Source of the DNA: Oscarella lobularis
Taxonomy: Eukaryota; Porifera; Homoscleromorpha; Homosclerophorida; Oscarellidae
Direction: 5' to 3'
DNA length: 64,000 nucleotides
NCBI RefSeq assembly: GCF_947507565.1
Contig: NC_089192.1
Coordinates: 2,264,718-2,328,717 of the forward strand
Shown: in pieces, positions 44,464 to 56,817 of the stretch
How positions within the stretch are numbered: the first letter of the stretch is position 1
How the letters are laid out: every line of letters begins with the position of its first letter
The notes under the pieces: generated by a model
What the model was told of the DNA's origin: nothing
The model's input: the letters and a program-made list of their open reading frames with translations, nothing else
Databases searched by the model: none
Made by a program: the position numbers and the translations under genes

Positions 44464-45959
44464 GCCCTCAACTTTATCTTCAATGCCTTAGAATCGAAGT
44501 TTAGGCCCTCAACTTTATCTTCAGTCTCTTAGAATCAATGTTTAGGACCTCAACTTTATCTTCAGGACCTTAGAATGAAAGTTTAGGCTCTCAACTTTAT
44601 CTTCATGTCCTTAGAATCAAAGTTTAGGCCCTCAACTTTATCTTCAGGCTCTTAGAATCAAAGTTTAGGCCCTCAACTTTATCTTCAGGCTCTTAGAATC
44701 AAAGTTTAGGCCCTCAACTTTATCTTCAGGTCCTTAGAATCAGAGTTTGGGCCATGACCTTTATCTTCAGGTCCTTAGAATCAATGTTTGGGCCTTCAAC
44801 TTTATCTTCAGGGTCTTACAATTAGAGTTTAGGCCCTCAAATTTCTCTTCAGGGCCTTAGAATCAAAGTTTAGGCCCTCAACTTTATCTTCAGGCTTTTA
44901 GAATCAAATTTTAGGCCATCAACTTTATCTTCAGGCCCTTAGAATCAAAGTTTAGGCGTTCAACTTTATCTTCAGGGCCTTAGAATCAAAGTTTAGGCCC
45001 TCAACTTTATCTTCAGGTCCTTAGAATCAGAGTTTTGGCCCTGAACTTTAACTTCAGACCCTTAGAATCAAAGTTTGGGCCTTCAAATTTCTCTTCAGGG
45101 CCTTAGAATCAAAGTCTAGGCCCTCAACTTTATCTTCAGGGCCTTAGAATCAGAGTTTAGGCCCTCAACTTTATCTTCAGGTCCTTAGAATCGGAGTTTA
45201 GTCTCTCAACTTTATCTTCAGGTCCTTAGAATCAAAGTTTAGTCTCTCAACTTTATCTTCAGTCTCTCAGAATCAAAGTTTAGGCCTTCAACTTTATCTT
45301 CAGGCCCTTAGAATCAAAGTTTGGGCGTTCAACTTTATCTTCAGGGACTTAGAATCAAAGTTTAGGCCCTCAACTTTATCTTCAGGTCCCTAGAATCAAA
45401 GTTTAGGCCCTCAACTTTATCTTCAGGTCCTTAGAATCAGAGTTTAGGCCCTCAACTTTATCTTCAGGCCCTTAGAATAAAAGTTTAGGTCCTCAACTTT
45501 ATCTTCAGGTCCTTAGAATCAAAGTTTAGTCTCTCAACTTTATCTTCAGTCTCTCAGAATCAAAGTTTAGGCCTTCAACTTTATCTTCAGGCCCTTAGAA
45601 TCAAAGTTTGGGCGTTCAACTTTATCTTCAGGGACTTAGAATCAAAGTTTAGGCCCTCAACTTTATCTTCAGGTCCCTAGAATCAAAGTTTAGGCCCTCA
45701 ACTTTATCTTCAGGTCCTTAGAATCAAAGTTTAGGCCCTCAACTTTATCTTCAGGCCCTTAGAATCAAAGTTTAGGCGTTCAACTTTATCTTCAGGGTCT
45801 TAGAATCAAAGTTTAGGCCCTCAACTTTATCTTCAGGTCCTTAGAATCAAAGTCTAGGCCCTCAACTTTATCTTCAGGGCCTTAGAATCAAAGTCTAGGC
45901 CCTCAAATTTATCTTCAGGCTCTTAGAATAAAAGTTTAGGTCCTCAACTTTATCTTCAG
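44464..45959. repeat. 41-bp satellite
   Basis: About 36 units. A run of several units from TTCAGTCTCTCAGAATC to GTCCCTAGAATC is repeated near 45260 and 45545, a local segmental duplication of about 285 bp. Confidence 0.93.
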
Positions 45960-46796
45960 TAGAGACCCTTTAGCTAGCCCCTGTAATTTCGCTGTAATTT
46001 ATTACAGGAGAGACCCGTTGGCTAACCCCCTGTAATTTCGCTGTAATTTATTACAGGAGATACCCGTTAGCTAGCCTCTGTAATTTCGCTGTAATTTATT
46101 ACAGGAGAGACCCGTTGGCTAGCCCCTGTAATTTCGCTGTAATTTATTACAGGAGAGACCCGTTGGCTAACCCCCTGTAACTTCGCTGTAATTTATTGCA
46201 GGAGATACCCGTTTGCTAGCCCCCTGTCATTTCGCTGTAATTTATTACAGGAGAGACCCGTTGGCTAGCCCCCTGTAATTTCGCTGTAATTTATTACAGG
46301 AGATACCCTTTTACTAACCCCTGTAAATTCGCTCTAATTTATTACGGGAGAGACCCTTTGGCTAGCCCCAGTAATTTCGCTGTAATTTATTACAGGAGAG
46401 ACCCATTTGCTAACCCCCTGTAATTTCGCTGTAATTTATTACAGGAGAGACCCGTTGGCTAGCCCCTGTAATTTGGCTGTAAATTATTACAGGAGAGACC
46501 CGTTGGCTAACCCCCTGTAAATTCGCTGTAATTTATTACAGGAGATACCCGTTTACTAACCCCTCTAAATTCGCTGTAATTTATTACAGGAGAGACCCTT
46601 TTGCTAGCCTCCTGTAATTTCGCTGTAGTTTATTACAGGAGAGACCCTTTGGCTAGCCCCTGTAATTTCGCTGTAATTTATTACAGGTGAGACCCTTTGG
46701 CTAGCCCCTGTACTTTCGCTGTAGTTTTTTTACAGGAGAGACCCGTTGGCTAACCCCCTGTAATTTCACTGTAGTTTACTACAGGAGAGACCCTTT
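45960..46796. repeat. 48/49-bp satellite
   Basis: About 17 units. It begins part way through a unit (AGAGACCC directly after CTTCAG of a 41-bp unit), with no linker. Confidence 0.92.
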
Positions 46797-48202
46797 GGGC
46801 CCTCAACTTTATCTTCAATGCCTTAGAATCAAAGTCTAGGCCCTCAACTTTTTCTTGAGGTCCTTAGAATCAAAATGTAGGCCCTCAACTTCATCTTCAG
46901 GTCCCTAGAATCAAAGTTTAGGCCCTCAACTTCATCTTCAGGTCCCTAGAATCAAAGTTTAGGCCCTCAACTTCATCTTCAGGTCCCTAGAATCAAAGTT
47001 TAGGCCCTCAACTTTATCTTCAGGTCCTTAGAATCAAAGTTTAGGCCCTCAACTTTATCTTCAGGCCCTTAGACTCAAAGTTTAGGAGTTCAACTTTATC
47101 TTCAGGGTCTTAGAATTAGAGTATAGGCCCTCAACTTTATCTTCAGGTCCCTAGAATCAAAGTTTAGTCTCTCAACTTTCTCTTCAGGGCCTTAGAATCA
47201 AAGTTTAGGCGTTCAAATTTTTCTTCAGGGCCTTAGAATCAAAGTTTAGCCTTCAACTTTATCTTCAAGGCCTTAGAATCAAAGTCTAGGCCCTCAAGTT
47301 TATCTTCAGGGCCTTAGAATCACAGTTTAGGCCCTCAACTTTATCTTCAGGCTCTTAGAATCAAAGTCTAGGCCCTCAACTTTATCTTCAGGTCCTTAGA
47401 ATCAGAGTTTTGGCCATGACCTTTATCTTCAGGCCCTTAGAATCAATGTTTGGGCCTTCAACTTTATCTTCAGCGTCTTACAATTAGAGTTTAGGCCCTC
47501 AACTTTATCTTCAGGCCCTTAGAATCAAAGTCTAGGCCCTCAACTTTATCTTAAGGTCCTTGGAATCAGAGTTTTGGCCCTGAACTTTAACTTCAGACCC
47601 TTAGAATCAAAGTTTGGGCCTTCAAATTTCTCTGCACGGCCTTAGAATGAAAGTCTAAGCCTTCAACTTTATCTTCAGGGCCATAGAATCAGAGATTAGG
47701 CCCTCAAATTCCTCTTGAGGGCTTTAGAATCAAAGTTTAGGCCTTCAACTTTATCTTCAGGCCCTTAAAATCAAAGTCTAGGCCCTCAACTTCATCTTCA
47801 GGTCCCTAGAATCAAAGTTTAGGCCCTCAACTTCATCTTCAGGTCCCTAGAATCAAAGTTTAGGCCCTCAACTTTATCTTCAGGTCCTTAGAATCAAAGT
47901 TTAGTCTCTCAACTTTATCTTCAGGCCCTTAGAATAAAAGTTTAGGCCCTCAACTTTATCTTCAGGCTCTTAGAATCAAAGTTTAGGCCATCAACTTTAT
48001 CTTCAGGTCCTTAGAATCAAAGTCTAGGCCCTCAACTTTATCTTCAGGTCCTTAGAATCAGAGTTTTGGTCTTCAACTTTATCTTCAGGGCCTTAGAATC
48101 AAAGTCTAGGCCCTCAACTTTATCTTCAGGCCCTTAGAATCAGAGTTTTGGCCATGACCTTCATCTTCAGGCCCTTAGAATCAATGCTTGGGCCTTCAAC
48201 TT
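46797..48202. repeat. 41-bp satellite
   Basis: About 34 units; the GTCCCTAGAATC subtype is frequent. It ends at CTTCAACTTA, where the 48-bp family resumes with GCTAGCCCGTG. Confidence 0.93.
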
Positions 48203-48542
48203 AGCTAGCCCGTGTAAGTTCGCTGTAATTTATTACAGTTGAGACCCGTTGGCTAAACCCGTGTAATTTCGCTGTAATTTATTATTAGGATAGACCCGTT
48301 GTCTAGCCCCTGTAATTTCGCTGTAATTTATTCCAGGAGAGACCCGTTGACTAACCCCCTGTAATTTCGTTGTAGTTTATTTCAGGAGAGACCAATTGGC
48401 TAGCCCCTGTAATTTCGCTGTAATTTATTACAGGAGAGACCCTTTGGCTAGCCCCTGTAATTTCGCTGTAGTTTATTACAGGAGAGACCCTTTGGCTAGC
48501 CCCTGTAATTTCGCTGTAATTTATTACAGGAGAGACCCGTTG
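48203..48542. repeat. 48/49-bp satellite
   Basis: Seven units. The first three, including TTATTATTAGGATAGACCC, match those at 13361-13500, so this block and its left junction were duplicated. Confidence 0.92.
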
Positions 48543-48650
48543 GGCCCTCAACTTTATCTTCAATGCCTTAGAATCAAAGTTTAGGCCTTCAACTTTATCT
48601 TCAGGGCCTTAGAATCAAAGTCTACTCCCTCAACTTTATCTTCAGGTCCT
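48543..48650. repeat. 41-bp satellite, short
   Basis: Two and a half units ending at TCTTCAGGTCC before TTGTAGCCG, the junction seen also at 14577 and 26658. Confidence 0.9.
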
Positions 48651-49610
48651 TTGTAGCCGTTGTGGTAGTTGTTGAAGTTGTAGCCGTTGTAGTTTCTTGC
48701 CGGAATATATACACCGCTTGGCGGAATATATACACCGCCTGCCGGAATATATACACCGCCTGCCGGAATATATACACCGCCTGCCGGAATATATACACCG
48801 CTTGCTGTCGGAGTACGTACACGCCTGCCGGTATATATACACCGCCTTCCTGCGGAGTACGTACACTGCCTTCCGGAATATATACACCGCTTTCCGGAAT
48901 ATATACACCGCCTGCCTGCGAAGTACGTTCACCGCTTGCCGTAATATATACACCGCTTGCCGGAATATATACAAAGCCTTCCGGCGGAGTACGTACACTG
49001 CGTTCCGGAATATATACACCGCCTGCCGGCGGAGTACGTACACGCCTGGCGGAATATATACACCGCTTGCAGGCGGAGTACGTACACGCCTGCCGGAATA
49101 TATACACCGCCTGCCCGCGGAGTATGTACACCGCCTCCGTAATATATAAACTGCCTGTCGGCAAAGTACGTACACTGCCTTCCGGAATATATACACCGCC
49201 TGCCGGCGGAGTACGTACACCGCCTGCCGTAATACATACACCGCCTGCCGGAATATATACACCGCCTGCCGGAATATATACACCGCTTGCCGGCGGAGTA
49301 CGTACACGCCTGCCGGTATATATACACCGCCTGCCCGCGGAGTATGTACACCGCCTCCGTAATATATACACTGCCTTCCGGAATATATACACCGTTGTAG
49401 CCGTTGTAGTCGTTGTAGGCGTTGTAGCCGTTGTAGTCATTTTAGCCGTTGTAGCCGTTGTAGTCGTTGTAGTCATTGTAGTGATTGTAGTCGTTGTAGT
49501 CGTTTTAGTAGTTGTACCTTTGTAGCCGTTGTAGTCGTTGTAGTCGTTGTAGCCTTTGTAGCCTTTGTAGCCGTTGTGGTAGTTGTTGTAGTTGTAGCCG
49601 TTGTAGTTTC
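48651..49610. repeat. Composite block: 9-bp / 21-24-bp / 9-bp
   Basis: TTGTAGCCG units (48651-48694), 21/24-bp units (48695-49392) and a second TTGTAGYCG block (49393-49610) repeat the arrangement at 26659-27377 with a longer middle part. Confidence 0.9.
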
Positions 49611-51206
49611 TTGCCGGATTATATACACCGCTTGCCGGAATATATACACCGCCTGCCGGAATATATACACCGCCTGCCGGCGGAGTACGTACACTGCCTT
49701 CCGGAATATATACACCGCTTTCCGGAATATATACACCGCCTGCAGGCGGTGTACGTACACCGCCTGCCGGAATATATACACCGCCTGCCGGAATATATAC
49801 ACCGCTTGCCGCCGGAGTACGCACACGCCTGCCGGAATATATACAACGCTTGCCTGCGGAGTACGTACACACCTGCCGGAATATATACAACGCTTGCCTG
49901 CGGAGTACGCACACGCCTGCCGGAATATATACAACGCTTGCCTGCGGAGTACGTACACGCCTGCCGGTATATATACACCGCCTGCAGGCGGTGTACGTAC
50001 ACCGCCTGCCGGTATATATACACCGCCTGCCGGCGGTGTACGTACACCGCCTGCCGGAATATATACACCGCCTGCCGGCGGAGTACGTACACGCCTGCCG
50101 GAATATATACACCGTTTGCCGGAATGTATACACCGCTTGCCGGCGGACTACGTACACGCCTGCCGGAATATATACACCGCCTGCCGGAATATATACACAG
50201 CCTGCCGGCGGAGTACGTACACCGCCTGCCGGAATATATACGCCGCCTGCCGGAATATCTACGCCGCCTGCCGGCGGAGTGCTTACACCGCCTGCGGGCA
50301 GAGTACGTACACCGCCTGCGAGAATATATACACCGCCTGCCGGCGGAGTACGTACACCGCCTGCTAAAATATCTACTCCGCCTGCTGGCGGAGTACGTAC
50401 ACCGCTTTCCGGAATATATACACCGCCTGCCGGAATATATAGACCGCCTGCTGGCGGAGTACGTACCCCGCCTGCCAGAATATATACACCGCCTGCCGGC
50501 GGAGTACGTACACCGCCTGCCAGAATATCTACACCGCCTGCTGGCGGAGTACGTACACCGCTTGCCGGAAAAAATACACCGCCTGCTGGCTGAGTACTTA
50601 CACCGCCTGCCAGAATATATACACCGCCTGCTGGCGGAGTACGTACACCACCTGCCAGAATATATACACCGCCTGCTAGTTACACCGCTTGCCGGAATAT
50701 ATACACCGCCTGCTGGCTGAGTACTTATACCGCCTGCCGGAATATATACACCGCCTGCTAGTTACACCGCTTGCCGGAATATATACACCGCCTGCTGGCT
50801 GAGTACTTATACCGCCTGCCAGAATATATACACAGCCTGCCGGAATATATACGTACACCGCATGCTGGCTTAGTACGTACACCGCCTGCAAGAATATCTA
50901 CACAGCCTGCCGGAATATATACACCGCATGCTGGCAGAGTACTTACCACGCCTGCCAGAATATCTACACCGCCTGCTGGCGGAGTACGTGCACCGCTTGA
51001 CGGAATATATACACCGCCTGCTGGCTGAGTACTTACACCGCCTGCCGGAATATATACACCGCCTCCTGGAGGAGTACGTACACCGCCTGCGAGAATATAT
51101 ACACCGCCTGCCAGAATATCTACACCGCCTGCTGGCGGAGTACGTACACCGCCTGCCAGAATATATACACCGCCTGCCTGCAGAGTACGTACACTGCCTG
51201 CCAGAA
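49611..51206. repeat. 21/24-bp GC-rich satellite
   Basis: 1.6 kb. A roughly 70-bp run (CTGCTAGTTACACCGCTTGCC) is tandemly duplicated at 50674 and 50757. Exit as at 15261. Confidence 0.93.
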
Positions 51207-51687
51207 TTCATTCAAAATAAATTCTGCATTAATTCAGAATAAATTCTGCATTAATTCAGAATAAGTTCTGCATTAATTCAGAATAAATTCTGCATTAATT
51301 CAGAATAAATTTTGTATTTATTCAGAATAAATTCCGCATTTATTCTGCATTCATTTACAATTTATTTTGCATTTTATCAGAATTAATTCTGCAATAATTC
51401 AGAATAAAATCTGAATTAATTCAGAATTAATTCTGAATTAATGCAGAATTTATTCTCAATTAATGCAGAATTTATTCTGAATTAATGCAGAATTTATTCT
51501 CAATTAATGCAGATTTTATTCTGAATTAATGCTGAATTTTATTCTGAATTAATGCAGAATAAATTCTTCATTAATTCTTCATTAATTCTACATTAATTCA
51601 GTATAAATTCTGAATTAATTCAGAATAAATTCTGAATTAATTCAGAATAAATCCTGCATTAAGTCAGAATAAATTCTGTGTTTATTC
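51207..51687. repeat. 22-bp AT-rich satellite
   Basis: From about 51310 it is homologous to 54900-55273 and to 16970-17345; this is the lead-in to island B3. Confidence 0.92.
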
Positions 51688-52048
51688 AGAGAATGTGAGA
51701 TTTTTTCGCGATGTTTTAGCGCGCGTTACACTCAAAAAGCCCTGCTCGTCGTTCGTCTCAAGTGCATCGCTTAGCGAGCGAGTTTGAGGTTCTTGATCGA
51801 CTTCTTGTCGTGTTCCGTCACTTTCTGAACGGTTATTGCTAAGTTTTTCGTCGTCATGGCGTTTCGGGGTGTACGAGCGATCTTTTAGAACGATCGCCGA
51901 CGTATCGTCGACTCACGACGGAGCGCCTGTCGTTTTCTTCACCTTACATACGATCATGGATGCTTCATGGCAGCATAGCTCTCGTAAAGAATATAGAATG
52001 TTGAAAAGAAAGCTGAAGCACCTTGTCTACGTAAGTTCACGATCTTTT
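51688..52048 (+). other. Island B, copy 3
   Basis: ATG exon at 51956-52030 with intact donor. The peptide is identical to B1. B3 and B4 share CTCAAAAAGCCC and GTCTCAAGTGC differences from B1/B2, so they are the most recent duplicates. Confidence 0.5.
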
Positions 52049-53561
52049 ATTCTGCATTAATTCAGAATTAATTCTGTATTTATTCAGAATTAATTCTGCA
52101 TTAATTCAGAATAAATTCTGCATTAATTCAGAATAAATTCCGCATTTTTTCTGCATTAATTCAGAATTAATTCTGCATTTATTCAGAATAAATTCTGAAT
52201 TAATTCTGCATGAATTCAGAATTAATTCTGCATTTATTCAGAATTAATTTTGCATTAATTCAGAATAAATTCTGCATTAATTCAGAATAAATTCTGCTTT
52301 AATTCAGAATAACTTCTGCATTTATTCAGAATAAATACTGCATTAATTCAGAATAAATTCTGCATTAATTCAGAATAAATTCTGAATTCATTCAAAATAA
52401 ATTCTGCATTAAATCAGAATAAATTTCGCATTTATTCTGCATTAATTCAGAATTAATTCTGCATTTATTCAGAATAAATTCTGCATTAATTCAGAATAAA
52501 TTCTGCATTAATTCAGAATTAATTCTGAATTAATTCAGAATAAATTCTGCATTAATTCAGAATAAATTCTGCTTTAATTCAGAATAACTTCTGCATTTAT
52601 TCAGAATAAATACTGCATTAATTCAGAATAAATTCTGCATTAATTCAGAATAAATTCTGAATTCATTCAAAATAAATTCTGCATTAAATCAGAATAAATT
52701 TCGCATTTATTCTGCATTAATTCAGAATTAATTCTGCATTTATTCAGAATAAATTCTGCATTAATTCAGAATAAATTCTGCATTAATTCAGAATTAATTC
52801 TGAATTAATTCAGAATAAATGCAACATTTATTCAGAATAAATTCTGCATTAATTCAGAATAAATTCGGCATTAATTCAGAATAAATTCTGCATTAATTCA
52901 GAATAAATTCTGCATTTAGTCAGAATAAATTCGGCATTAGTTCCGAATAAATTCTGCATTAATTCAGAATAAATTCTGCTTTTATTCAGAATAAGTTCTG
53001 CATTAATTCAGAATAAATTCTGCATTAATTCAGAATAAATTCTGAATTAATTCTGCATTAATTCAGAATTGATTCTGCATTTATTCAGAATAAATTCTGC
53101 ATTAATTCAGAATAAATTCTGCATTAGTTCAGAATAAATTCTGCATTAATTCAGAATAAATTCTGAATTAATTTTGCATTAATTCAGAATAAATTCTGCA
53201 TTAATTCAGAATACCTTCTGCATTTATTCAGAATAAATTCTGCATTAATTCAGAATAAATTCTGCAATAATTCAGAATAAATTCTAAATTAATTCAGAAT
53301 AAATTCTGCATTAATTCTGAATAATTCTGAATTAATTCTGCATTAATGCAGAAATTATTCTAGATTAATGCAGAATAAATTCTGCATTAATTCAGAAAAA
53401 ATTCTTTATTAATTCAGAATAAATTCTGCATTAATTCAGAATAAATTTTACATTTATTCGGAATAAATTCTTCATTAATTCAGAATAAATTCGGCATTTC
53501 TTCTGCATTAATTCAAAATTATTTCTGCATTTATTCAGAATTAATTCTGCATTTATTCAGA
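52049..53561. repeat. 22-bp AT-rich satellite with an internal 275-bp duplication
   Basis: CTGCTTTAATTCAG is at 52294 and 52569, marking a 275-bp tandem duplication absent from the corresponding stretch after B4. Confidence 0.92.
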
Positions 53562-54640
53562 ATTTGTCTTGGGTACAATTTGTCCCCAGGACAAATTGTC
53601 CTGGGACAATTTGTCTTCGGACAATTTGTCCTGGGACAATTTGTCCTTGGGACAATTTGTCCTGGGGACAATTTGTCCTGGGGACAATTTGTCCTAGAAC
53701 AATTTGTCCTGGGACAATTTGTCCTGGGACAATTTGTCCTGGGACAATTGGACAATTTGTCCTGGGGACAATTTGTCCTGGGACAATTTGTCCTGGGGAC
53801 AATTTGTCCTGGGGACAAATTGTCCTTCACAATTTGTCCTGGGACAATTTGTCCTGGGACAATTTGTCCTGGGGACAATTTGTCCTGGGGACAATTTGTC
53901 CTGGGGACAATTTGTCCTAGGACAATTTGTCCTGGGACAATTTGTCCTGGGGACAATTTGTCCTGGGACAATTTGTCCTGGGACAATTTGTCCTGGGGAC
54001 AATTTGTCCTGGGGACAATTTGTCCTAGGACAATTTGTCCTGGGACAATTTGTCCTGGGACAATTTGTCCTGGGACAATTTGTCCTGGGACAATTTGTCC
54101 TGGGGACAATTTGTCCTGGGGACAATTTGTCCTAGGACAATTTTTCCTGGGACAATTTGTCCCTGGGACAATTTGTCCTGGGACAATTTGTCCTGGGGAC
54201 AATTTGTCCTGGGACAATTTGTCCTGGGACAATTTGTCCTGGGGACAATTTGTCCTGGGGACAATTTGTCCTAGGACAATTTGTCCTGGGACAATTTGTC
54301 CTGGGACAATTTCTCCTAGGACAATTTGTCCTAGGACAATTTGTCCTGGGACAATTTGTCCTGGGACAATTTGTCCTGGGGACAATTTGTCCCCAGGACA
54401 AATTGTCCTGACACAATTTGTCCTACGACAATTTGTCCTGGCACAATTTGTCCTGGGACAATTTGTCCTGGGACAATTTGTCCTGGGACAATTTGTCCTG
54501 GGACAATTTGTCCTGGGAGAATTTGTCCTGGGACAATTTGTCCTGGGACAATTTGTCCCCAGGACAATTTTTCCTGGGGACAATTTGTTCCCAGGACAAT
54601 TTGTCCTGGGGCAATTTTTCCTTCTACAATTGTTCCTTGA
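53562..54640. repeat. 15/16-bp palindromic minisatellite
   Basis: About 70 units with a visible higher-order rhythm (GGGGACAATTTGTCCTAGG every 130 bp or so). It ends CTTCTACAATTGTTCC, as at 16700. Confidence 0.93.
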
Positions 54641-55273
54641 AATTCTAAGTTAATTCAGAATAAATTCTGCATTAATGCAGAATAAATTCCCGATTTATTC
54701 TGCATTAATTAAGAATTAAATCTGCATTTATTCAGAATTAATTCTGCAATAATTGAAAATAAATTCTGCATTATTTCAGAATAAATTCTGCATTAATCTA
54801 GAATAATTTCAGAATAAATTCTGAATTAATTGAGAATAAATTTTGCATTTATTCTGCAATAATTGAGAATAAATTCTGCATTAATTCAGAATAAATTTTG
54901 CATTTATTCAGAATAAATTCCGCATTTATTCTGCATTAATTTAGAATTTATTTTGCATTTTATCAGAATTAATTCTGCAATAATTCAGAATAAAATCTGA
55001 ATTAATTCAGAATTAATTCTGACTTAATGCAGAATTTATTCTCAATTAATGCAGAATTTATTCTGAATTAATGCAGAATTTATTCTCAATTAATGCAGAT
55101 TTTATTCTGAATTAATGCTGAATTTTATTCTGAATTAATGCAGAATAAATTCTTCATTAATTCTTCATTAATTCTACATTAATTCAGTATAAATTCTGAA
55201 TTAATTCAGAATAAATTCTGAATTAATTCAGAATAAATCCTGCATTAAGTCAGAATAAATTCTGTGTTTATTC
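54641..55273. repeat. 22-bp AT-rich satellite
   Basis: Its first half matches 16720-16980, after the equivalent 15-bp block. Its second half matches the lead-in to B3. Confidence 0.92.
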
Positions 55274-55634
55274 AGAGAATGTGAGATTTTTTCGCGATGT
55301 TTTAGCGCGCGTTACACTCAAAAAGCCCTGCTCGTCGTTCGTCTCAAGTGCATCGCTTAGCGAGCGAGTTTGAGGTTCTTGATCGACTTCTTGTCGTGTT
55401 CCGTCACTTTCTGAACGGTTATTGCTAAGTTTTTCGTCGTCATGGCGTTTCGGGGTGTACGAGCGATCTTTTAGAACGATCGCCGACGTATCGTCGACTC
55501 ACGACGGAGCGCCTGTCGTTTTCTTCACCTTACATACGATCATGGATGCTTCATGGCAGCATAGCTCTCGTAAAGAATATAGAATGTTGAAAAGAAAGCT
55601 GAAGCACCTTGTCTACGTAAGTTCACGATCTTTT
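55274..55634 (+). other. Island B, copy 4
   Basis: ATG exon at 55542-55616 and donor intact. Essentially identical to B3, 3,586 bp downstream of it. Confidence 0.5.
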
Positions 55635-56817
55635 ATTCTGCATTAATTCAGAATTAATTCTGTATTTATTCAGAATTAATTCTGCATTAATTCAGAATTA
55701 ATTCTGCATTTATTCAGAATAAATTCTGAATTAATTCTGCATTAATTCAGAATTAATTCTGCATTTATTCCGAATTAATTTTGCATTAATTCAGAATAAA
55801 TTCTGCATTAATTCAGAATAAATTCTGCTTTAATTCAGAATAACTTCTGCATTTATTCAGAATAAATACTGCATTAATTCAGAATAAATTCTGCATTAAT
55901 TCAGAATAAATTCTGAATTCATTCAAAATAAATTCTGCATTAAATCAGAATAAATTTCGCATTTATTCTGCATTAATTCAGAATTAATTCTGCATTTATT
56001 CAGAATAAATTCTGCATTAATTCAGAATAAATTCTGCATTAATTCAGAATTAATTCTGAATTAATTCAGAATAAATGCAACATTTATTCAGAATAAATTC
56101 TGCATTAATTCAGAATAAATTCGGCATTAATTCAGAATAAATTCTGCATTAATTCAGAATAAATTCTGCATTTAGTCAGAATAAATTCGGCATTAGTTCC
56201 GAATAAATTCTGCATTAATTCAGAATATATTCTGCTTTTATTCAGAATAAGTTCTGCATTAATTCAGAATAAATTCTGCATTAATTCAGAATAAATTCTG
56301 AATTAATTCTGCATTAATTCAGAATTGATTCTGCATTTATTCAGAATAAATTCTGCATTAATTCAGAATAAATTCTGCATTAGTTCAGAATAAATTCTGC
56401 ATTAATTCAGAATAAATTCTGAATTAATTTTGCATTAATTCAGAATAAATTCTGCATTAATTCAGAATACCTTCTGCATTTATTCAGAATAAATTCTGCA
56501 TTAATTCAGAATAAATTCTGCAATAATTCAGAATAAATTCTAAATTAATTCAGAATAAATTCTGCATTAATTCTGAATAATTCTGAATTAATTCTGCATT
56601 AATGCAGAAATTATTCTAGATTAATGCAGAATAAATTCTGCATTAATTCAGAAAAAATTCTTTATTAATTCAGAATAAATTCTGCATTAATTCAGAATAA
56701 ATTTTACATTTATTCGGAATAAATTCTTCATTAATTCAGAATAAATTCGGCATTTCTTCTGCATTAATTCAAAATTATTTCTGCATTTATTCAGAATTAA
56801 TTCTGCATTTATTCAGA
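55635..56817. repeat. 22-bp AT-rich satellite
   Basis: Nearly identical to 52049-53561 apart from the missing 275-bp duplication and a few smaller gaps, confirming a recent segmental duplication. Confidence 0.93.
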
